Source of the DNA: Massilia sp.
GTDB taxonomy: Bacteria; Pseudomonadota; Gammaproteobacteria; Burkholderiales; Burkholderiaceae_D
DNA length: 8,908 nt
NCBI GenBank assembly: GCA_003520365.1
Contig: DOUW01000251.1
Span: 1-8,908 of the forward strand
Direction of reading: 5' to 3'
Under the pieces are notes generated by a model, which worked only from the letters and a program-made list of their open reading frames with translations, ran no database searches and had not been told where the DNA came from. Numbering within the stretch: position 1 is the stretch's first letter; every line of letters starts with the position of its first letter. Positions 5,494 to 8,908 of the stretch are shown in pieces. The position numbers and the translations under genes are program-made.

Positions 5494-6132
5494 ATGAGCT
5501 TACGCCTCGGCGATACCGCACCCGATTTCGAGCAGGATTCCAGCATCGGCCGCATCCGCTTTCACGAGTGGGCGGGCGACTCCTGGGTGGTGCTGTTCTC
5601 GCACCCGGCCGACTTCACGCCGGTCTGCACCACCGAACTGGGCCTGACCGCCAAGCTCAAGCCCGAATTCGACAAGCGCAACGTGAAAGCGATCGCGCTG
5701 TCGGTCGACCCGGCCGAGCAGCACCGCAACTGGATCAAGGACATCGAGGAAACCCAGCAGACCGTGGTGGGCTTCCCGATCATCGCCGACGCCGACAAGT
5801 CGGTGTCCAGCCTGTACGACATGATCCATCCGGAACAGTCGGCCACCGCGACCGTGCGTTCGCTGTTCGTGATCGACCCGAACAAGAAAATCCGCCTGAC
5901 CATCACCTACCCGATGAGCACCGGCCGCAACTTCGACGAAGTGCTGCGCGTCATCGACGCCCTGCAATTGACCGACGGCTACACCGTGGCCACCCCGGGC
6001 AACTGGAAGGATGGCGACGACGTCATCATCCCGCTGACCGTGCAGGATCCGGAGCAGCTCAAGCAGAAGTATCCGAAGGGCTACACGGCGCCGCGTCCTT
6101 ACCTGCGTTTGACGCCGCAGCCGAACAAGTAA
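5494..6132 (+). CDS. 1-Cys peroxiredoxin (Prx6 subfamily)
   Basis: A 212-residue cytoplasmic thiol peroxidase that would reduce hydrogen peroxide, alkyl hydroperoxides or peroxynitrite. The active-site motif PADFTPVC (38-45) gives Pro38, Thr42 and the peroxidatic Cys45; the partner Arg is at 122 in ATVRSLFVIDP. The C-terminal TPGNWKDGDDVIIP (167-180) and KYPKGY region (192-197) is characteristic of the Prx6 class. Cys45 is the only cysteine in the protein, so there is no internal resolving cysteine and an external thiol must complete the cycle. The length is typical. I chose the ATG at 5494 because GGAG (5484-5487) sits 6 bases upstream; in-frame starts at 5482 and TTG 5470 are less favoured. 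It stands alone between dgkA and a repeat-rich gap. No OxyR-like site was recognised. Confidence 0.95.
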   Translation: MSLRLGDTAPDFEQDSSIGRIRFHEWAGDSWVVLFSHPADFTPVCTTELGLTAKLKPEFDKRNVKAIALSVDPAEQHRNWIKDIEETQQTVVGFPIIADADKSVSSLYDMIHPEQSATATVRSLFVIDPNKKIRLTITYPMSTGRNFDEVLRVIDALQLTDGYTVATPGNWKDGDDVIIPLTVQDPEQLKQKYPKGYTAPRPYLRLTPQPNK

Positions 6133-6184
6133 GTCGCTGGCCGGCATCCACGTCCTTTGATCGGCCGCAATGGCGATCGAAGGG

Positions 6185-6211
6185 CGTAGGGTGGGTTCTT
6201 GAACCCACGCG
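6185..6211 (+). repeat. REP-like palindrome, left copy of an inverted pair
   Basis: CGTAGGGTGGG opens the element and CCCACGCG closes it. The core GTGGGTTC-TT-GAACCCAC (6191-6208) is a perfect 8-bp stem with a two-base centre. The GTAG head reads in the plus direction. Relative to the right copy the stem differs by a paired change (TTC/GAA against CTC/GAG), so base pairing is kept. Confidence 0.75.
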
Positions 6212-6297
6212 GTCGAACGGTGATGTATCGAAACGCCACCCGGTAGGCTGGAGTATCCGGACTTCCGGTCACGCCGCGTATTTTCGACCGATGATCC

Positions 6298-6324
6298 CGC
6301 GTGGGCTCAAGAGCCCACCCTACG
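6298..6324 (-). repeat. REP-like palindrome, right copy of an inverted pair
   Basis: This is the inverted partner of the copy at 6185-6211. It reads CGCGTGGG...CCCACCCTACG on the plus strand, with the core GTGGGCTC-AA-GAGCCCAC (6301-6318). The two copies also share inner flanks in inverted order: CGGTCGAA (6210-6217) and TTCGACCG (6283-6290). Confidence 0.75.
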
Positions 6325-6449
6325 AAAACCGCATAACGATCCGTCGCCCTCAGCACCCCCATCCCCCTTGCACGCATAAGCAAATAAGGAAGCTGTCGTT
6401 TGTCCAACGGCTGACCCGGCTTACTCTTGGGTTCACTTGAGGGTACAGC

Positions 6450-7223
6450 ATGTTGATGACATACATTACGGCCGGCTTCGGGGTCGGTCTCCTGGTAGGC
6501 ATGACGGGCGTCGGCGGCGGCTCGCTGATGACGCCGCTCCTGACGCTGCTGTTCGGCGTTTCGCCGACGGTCGCGGTCGGCACCGACCTGGCCTTCGCCT
6601 CGATCACCAAGGGCGCCGGCACCATCACCCACCGGTTCAATAACACGGTCAACTGGGCCATCGTGCGCCGCCTGTGCCTGGGCGCGCTGCCGGCCGCCTT
6701 GGTCGCCACGCTGGCGCTGCGCCACTTCGGTGCGCTCGACGCCGAGATCGGCCAGCTCATCCGCTATTCGATCGCCGGCTCGGTCATGCTGACCGTGGTC
6801 GCGCTGCTGTTCCGGCGCCGCATGCTGGCCTGGATCCATGCCCATCCGGGCCGCCAGCTGCAGGGGCGGAGCCTGACCGCCGCCACCGTGATTTCCGGCG
6901 CCATTCTCGGCGTGCTGGTCACGGTGTCCTCGATCGGCGCCGGCGCCATCGGCGCGACCCTGCTGGTAATGCTCTACCCGAAGCTGACCCCGGCCGAAGT
7001 GGCCGGCACCGACATCGCCTACGCGGTGCCGCTGACCGCGATCGCCGCCTTCGGCCACTGGTGGCTGGGCTCGATCGACTGGATGCTGCTGGTGACCCTG
7101 CTGATCGGCTCGCTGCCCGGCATCACCCTTGGTTCGATGTTGGCGCGCAAGGTGCCTGAACGTTTCCTGCGCGCGCTGCTGGCCATGACGCTGACTGGTG
7201 TCGCGGCCAAACTGATCTACTGA
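6450..7223 (+). CDS. TauE/SafE family membrane exporter (probable sulfite or sulfonate-related anion)
   Basis: A 257-residue inner-membrane protein with about eight hydrophobic segments, the normal size for TauE/SafE. The internal duplication typical of the family is easy to see: GMTGVGGGSLMTPLL (17-31) followed by GTDLAFA (44-50) in the first half, and VTVSSIGAGAIGATLL (157-172) followed by GTDIAYA (186-192) in the second. A cytoplasmic basic stretch (FRRR, 121-124) precedes the second half. The ATG at 6450 has GAGGG (6439-6443) 6 bases upstream. Characterised relatives export sulfite or sulfoacetate, or act near sulfonate degradation. Here the next genes encode the sulfate importer CysTW, which supports a sulfur role. 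The gap of 132 bp suggests a separate promoter for cysT, although read-through is possible. The exact substrate is not determinable. Confidence 0.88.
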   Translation: MLMTYITAGFGVGLLVGMTGVGGGSLMTPLLTLLFGVSPTVAVGTDLAFASITKGAGTITHRFNNTVNWAIVRRLCLGALPAALVATLALRHFGALDAEIGQLIRYSIAGSVMLTVVALLFRRRMLAWIHAHPGRQLQGRSLTAATVISGAILGVLVTVSSIGAGAIGATLLVMLYPKLTPAEVAGTDIAYAVPLTAIAAFGHWWLGSIDWMLLVTLLIGSLPGITLGSMLARKVPERFLRALLAMTLTGVAAKLIY

Positions 7224-7270
7224 TTTACGCGACGTATCGAGTTCAGCCCGCTAATAGCGTAATTCGTCTA

Positions 7271-7296
7271 TGCAAATGAAGATTCCTTCGTTTGTA
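7271..7296. promoter_or_regulatory. Imperfect inverted repeat between the TauE/SafE gene and cysT
   Basis: CAAATGAAG (7273-7281) and CTTCGTTTG (7286-7294) flank a 4-base centre ATTC. With the adjacent bases the RNA form pairs over 11 positions including two G-U pairs. It lies in a markedly AT-richer stretch, 60-85 bases before the cysT ATG. TATTAT (7295-7300, 5 of 6 to a -10) abuts its right arm and has no good -35. That fits an activator-dependent promoter such as those controlled by CysB, but I cannot confirm a CysB site. A weak hairpin at the end of the upstream transcript is the alternative. Confidence 0.4.
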
Positions 7297-7355
7297 TTAT
7301 GAATATTGCGTGAGATTATGTCAGCCTGTTAGAAGAAAATGTAATAAGGCACCCC

Positions 7356-8201
7356 ATGACTTCCATCCCGCAAGCACGCGCACCCGGCCGGGTCATTCCC
7401 GGCTTCGGGCTGTCGCTCGGGTTCACGATCTTTTATCTCGCACTGATCGTGCTGATCCCGCTCTCGGCCGTCTTCCTCAAAACCTTCACCATGAGCTGGG
7501 AAGCCTTCTGGAGCGCCGTCACCTCCGAGCGCGTGGTCGCTTCCTACAAGCTCACCTTCGGCGCCTCGCTGATCGGCGCGGCGCTCAACGTCGTCTTCGG
7601 CGGCATCGTTGCCTGGGTGCTGGTGCGCTACAAGTTTCCCGGCAAGCGCTTCATCGACGCCCTGGTCGACCTGCCGTTCGCGCTGCCGACCGCCGTGGCC
7701 GGCATCACCCTGACGGCCCTGTATTCGAGCAACGGCTGGATCGGCCAATACCTCGACAAACTCGGCATCAAGGTCGCGTTCACCCCGCTCGGCGTGGTCG
7801 TCGCGCTGACCTTCATCGGCCTGCCGTTCGTGGTGCGCACCGTGCAGCCGGTGCTGGAAGAGGCCGAACGCGAACTGGAGGAAGCCGCGGCCAGTCTCGG
7901 CGCCAGCCCGCTGCAGACTTTCTTCCGCGTGATCCTGCCGTCGATCGTGCCGGCCCTGCTGACCGGCTTCGCGCTGGCCTTTGCCCGCGCCACCGGCGAA
8001 TACGGCTCGGTCATCTTCATCGCCGGCAACCTGCCGATGGTGTCCGAGATCACGCCGCTGTTCATCATCACCAAACTGGAGCAGTACGACTATGCCGGCG
8101 CCACCGCGATTGCGGTCGTGATGCTGATCATCTCGTTCATCCTGCTCCTGACGATCAACCTGCTCCAGGCATGGACGCGCAAACGGGCGGGCAAGAAATG
8201 A
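7356..8201 (+). CDS. cysT: Sulfate/thiosulfate ABC transporter permease CysT (CysU)
   Basis: A 281-residue inner-membrane permease that pairs with CysW and the ATPase CysA to import sulfate or thiosulfate for cysteine synthesis. About six membrane segments are visible, the first at about 20-42. The coupling loop that contacts the ATPase is the EAA motif [21 protein letters not shown] (about 175-195). The family-typical [16 protein letters not shown] segment (212-227) is present. The length matches CysT proteins of other Proteobacteria. The ATG has AAGG (7345-7348) seven bases upstream. The stop overlaps the cysW start (ATGA), so the two subunits are translationally coupled. The periplasmic binding-protein gene (sbp or cysP), often first in such operons, is not upstream here; a TauE/SafE exporter gene occupies that place. 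Confidence 0.95.
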   Translation: MTSIPQARAPGRVIPGFGLSLGFTIFYLALIVLIPLSAVFLKTFTMSWEAFWSAVTSERVVASYKLTFGASLIGAALNVVFGGIVAWVLVRYKFPGKRFIDALVDLPFALPTAVAGITLTALYSSNGWIGQYLDKLGIKVAFTPLGVVVALTFIGLPFVVRTVQPVLEEAERELEEAAASLGASPLQTFFRVILPSIVPALLTGFALAFARATGEYGSVIFIAGNLPMVSEITPLFIITKLEQYDYAGATAIAVVMLIISFILLLTINLLQAWTRKRAGKK

Positions 8202-8908
8202 GCGCTGCACTCGATACCATCGTCGATAAACCCACCGTCGCCGCGCCGCGCACGCTGCGCGCCCCGACAACCAATACCTTCGAACCGAACTGGGTGCGCT
8301 GGACGCTGATCGGCGTCGCGCTGACCTTCCTGACCCTGTTCCTGTTCGTGCCGCTGGTCGCCGTGTTCACCGAAGCGCTCAAGCGCGGCTGGGACACCTA
8401 TGTCGAATCGATCCTCGACCCGGATGCGATCTCGGCCATCAAGCTGACCCTGATCGCGGCCGGCATTTCGGTGCCGCTGAACCTGGTGTTCGGCGTGGCC
8501 GCCGCCTGGGCCATCGCCAAGTTCGATTTCCGCGGCAAGAGCGTGCTGCTGACCCTGATCGACCTGCCGTTCTCGGTCTCGCCGGTGATCGCCGGCCTGA
8601 TCTACGTGCTGCTGTTCGGCGCCCAGGGCTGGTTCGGCGAGTGGCTGGCCGCGCACGACATCAAGATCCTGTTCGCGGTGCCGGGCATCGTGCTGGCGAC
8701 CGTGTTCATCACCTTCCCGTTCGTGGCGCGCGAGCTGATCCCGCTGATGCAGCAGCAGGGCACCGAGGAGGAGGAAGCGGCCCTGGTGCTGGGCGCGAAC
8801 GGCTGGCAGACCTTCTGGCGCGTGACGCTCCCGAACATCAAGTGGGGCCTGCTGTACGGCGTCATCCTGTGCAATGCGCGCGCGATGGGCGAGTTCGGCG
8901 CGGTGTCG
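8198..8908 (+). CDS. cysW: Sulfate/thiosulfate ABC transporter permease CysW, partial (3' end outside window)
   Basis: The frame opens at ATG 8198, overlapping the cysT stop by four bases, and stays open for 237 codons to the last base of the window. CysW proteins are about 280-300 residues, so roughly 50 are missing. A cytoplasmic N-terminus (1-32) precedes the first membrane segment (about 33-57). The middle region [21 protein letters not shown] (121-141) and the EAA loop [23 protein letters not shown] (about 190-212) are the expected partners of CysT and CysA. The last visible segment, [12 protein letters not shown] (226-237), is the conserved stretch matching ATGEYGSV in CysT. cysA would be expected just beyond the window. 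Confidence 0.95.
   Translation, partial: MSAALDTIVDKPTVAAPRTLRAPTTNTFEPNWVRWTLIGVALTFLTLFLFVPLVAVFTEALKRGWDTYVESILDPDAISAIKLTLIAAGISVPLNLVFGVAAAWAIAKFDFRGKSVLLTLIDLPFSVSPVIAGLIYVLLFGAQGWFGEWLAAHDIKILFAVPGIVLATVFITFPFVARELIPLMQQQGTEEEEAALVLGANGWQTFWRVTLPNIKWGLLYGVILCNARAMGEFGAVS

Larger units (their letters stand above)
6133..6449. other. Gene-free gap holding a BIME-like REP pair
   Basis: This 317-bp stretch between the peroxiredoxin and TauE/SafE genes contains no credible coding sequence. Its main content is the head-to-head REP pair spanning 6185-6324. Both hairpins could cap the 3' end of the peroxiredoxin transcript, for which no standard terminator is visible. Between 6325 and 6449 there is a C-rich run (around 6354-6367) and a weak promoter candidate for the downstream gene: TTGTCC (6400-6405), 16 bases, then TACTCT (6422-6427). 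Confidence 0.6.

Noticed and set aside
6099..7058. A 319-codon open frame antisense to the TauE/SafE gene, crossing the REP pair
   Set aside because: It is a low-complexity shadow of the exporter gene and reads through the repeats; no domain or ribosome site supports it.
7329..8270. A 313-codon open frame antisense to cysT
   Set aside because: Same reason: the sense frame is an unambiguous permease, and the antisense product is a compositional shadow full of Asp, Gly, Arg and Gln.
1..8908. A new defence system, prophage, CRISPR array or mobile island
   Set aside because: No nuclease, helicase, toxin-antitoxin, integrase, transposase or regularly spaced repeat array is present; base composition is even apart from short promoter regions.

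Overview
The window looks like chromosomal DNA of a GC-rich betaproteobacterium, most likely of the Oxalobacteraceae (Massilia/Duganella-like). This is inferred from the strong G/C third-position bias, a PHB-granule phasin of the Burkholderiales type, a cysTW sulfate permease pair and GTAG-headed palindromic repeats between genes. No ribosomal RNA or other strict taxonomic marker is present. I see no prophage, transposase, CRISPR array, tRNA or rRNA gene. Most of the window is housekeeping or lightly accessory metabolism.

Left part (1-1035): a palindromic repeat abuts a strong, probably bidirectional terminator. Then comes a phasin gene on the minus strand. Its upstream region holds a recognisable promoter flanked on both sides by GGTGCA/TGCACC inverted repeats, which are candidate operators. 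The same 336-bp gap carries the weaker divergent promoter of the next gene.

Central part (1036-5393): an EamA/DMT permease and an FMN nitroreductase overlap at ATGA and form a two-gene operon. A PbpG-type D-Ala-D-Ala endopeptidase follows, with its own promoter, a 14-bp palindrome near the expected transcription start and a clear rho-independent terminator. An IclR-type regulator converges on it from the minus strand. Divergent to the regulator is dgkA, the membrane diacylglycerol kinase that recycles lipid by-products of envelope synthesis.

Right part (5394-8908): a 1-Cys (Prx6-type) peroxiredoxin is followed by a 317-bp gene-free gap that holds a head-to-head pair of palindromic repeats. 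A TauE/SafE anion exporter comes next, then the sulfate/thiosulfate ABC permease genes cysT and cysW, which overlap at ATGA; cysW runs off the window. A putative sulfite exporter beside a sulfate importer suggests a sulfur-handling neighbourhood. The AT-richer gap before cysT carries an imperfect inverted repeat that is a candidate regulatory site or transcript hairpin.

The signals most worth following are the REP copies with compensatory stem substitutions, the operator-like architecture of the phasin promoter, and the regulatory dyads before pbpG and cysT. I did not find a convincing new multi-gene system.
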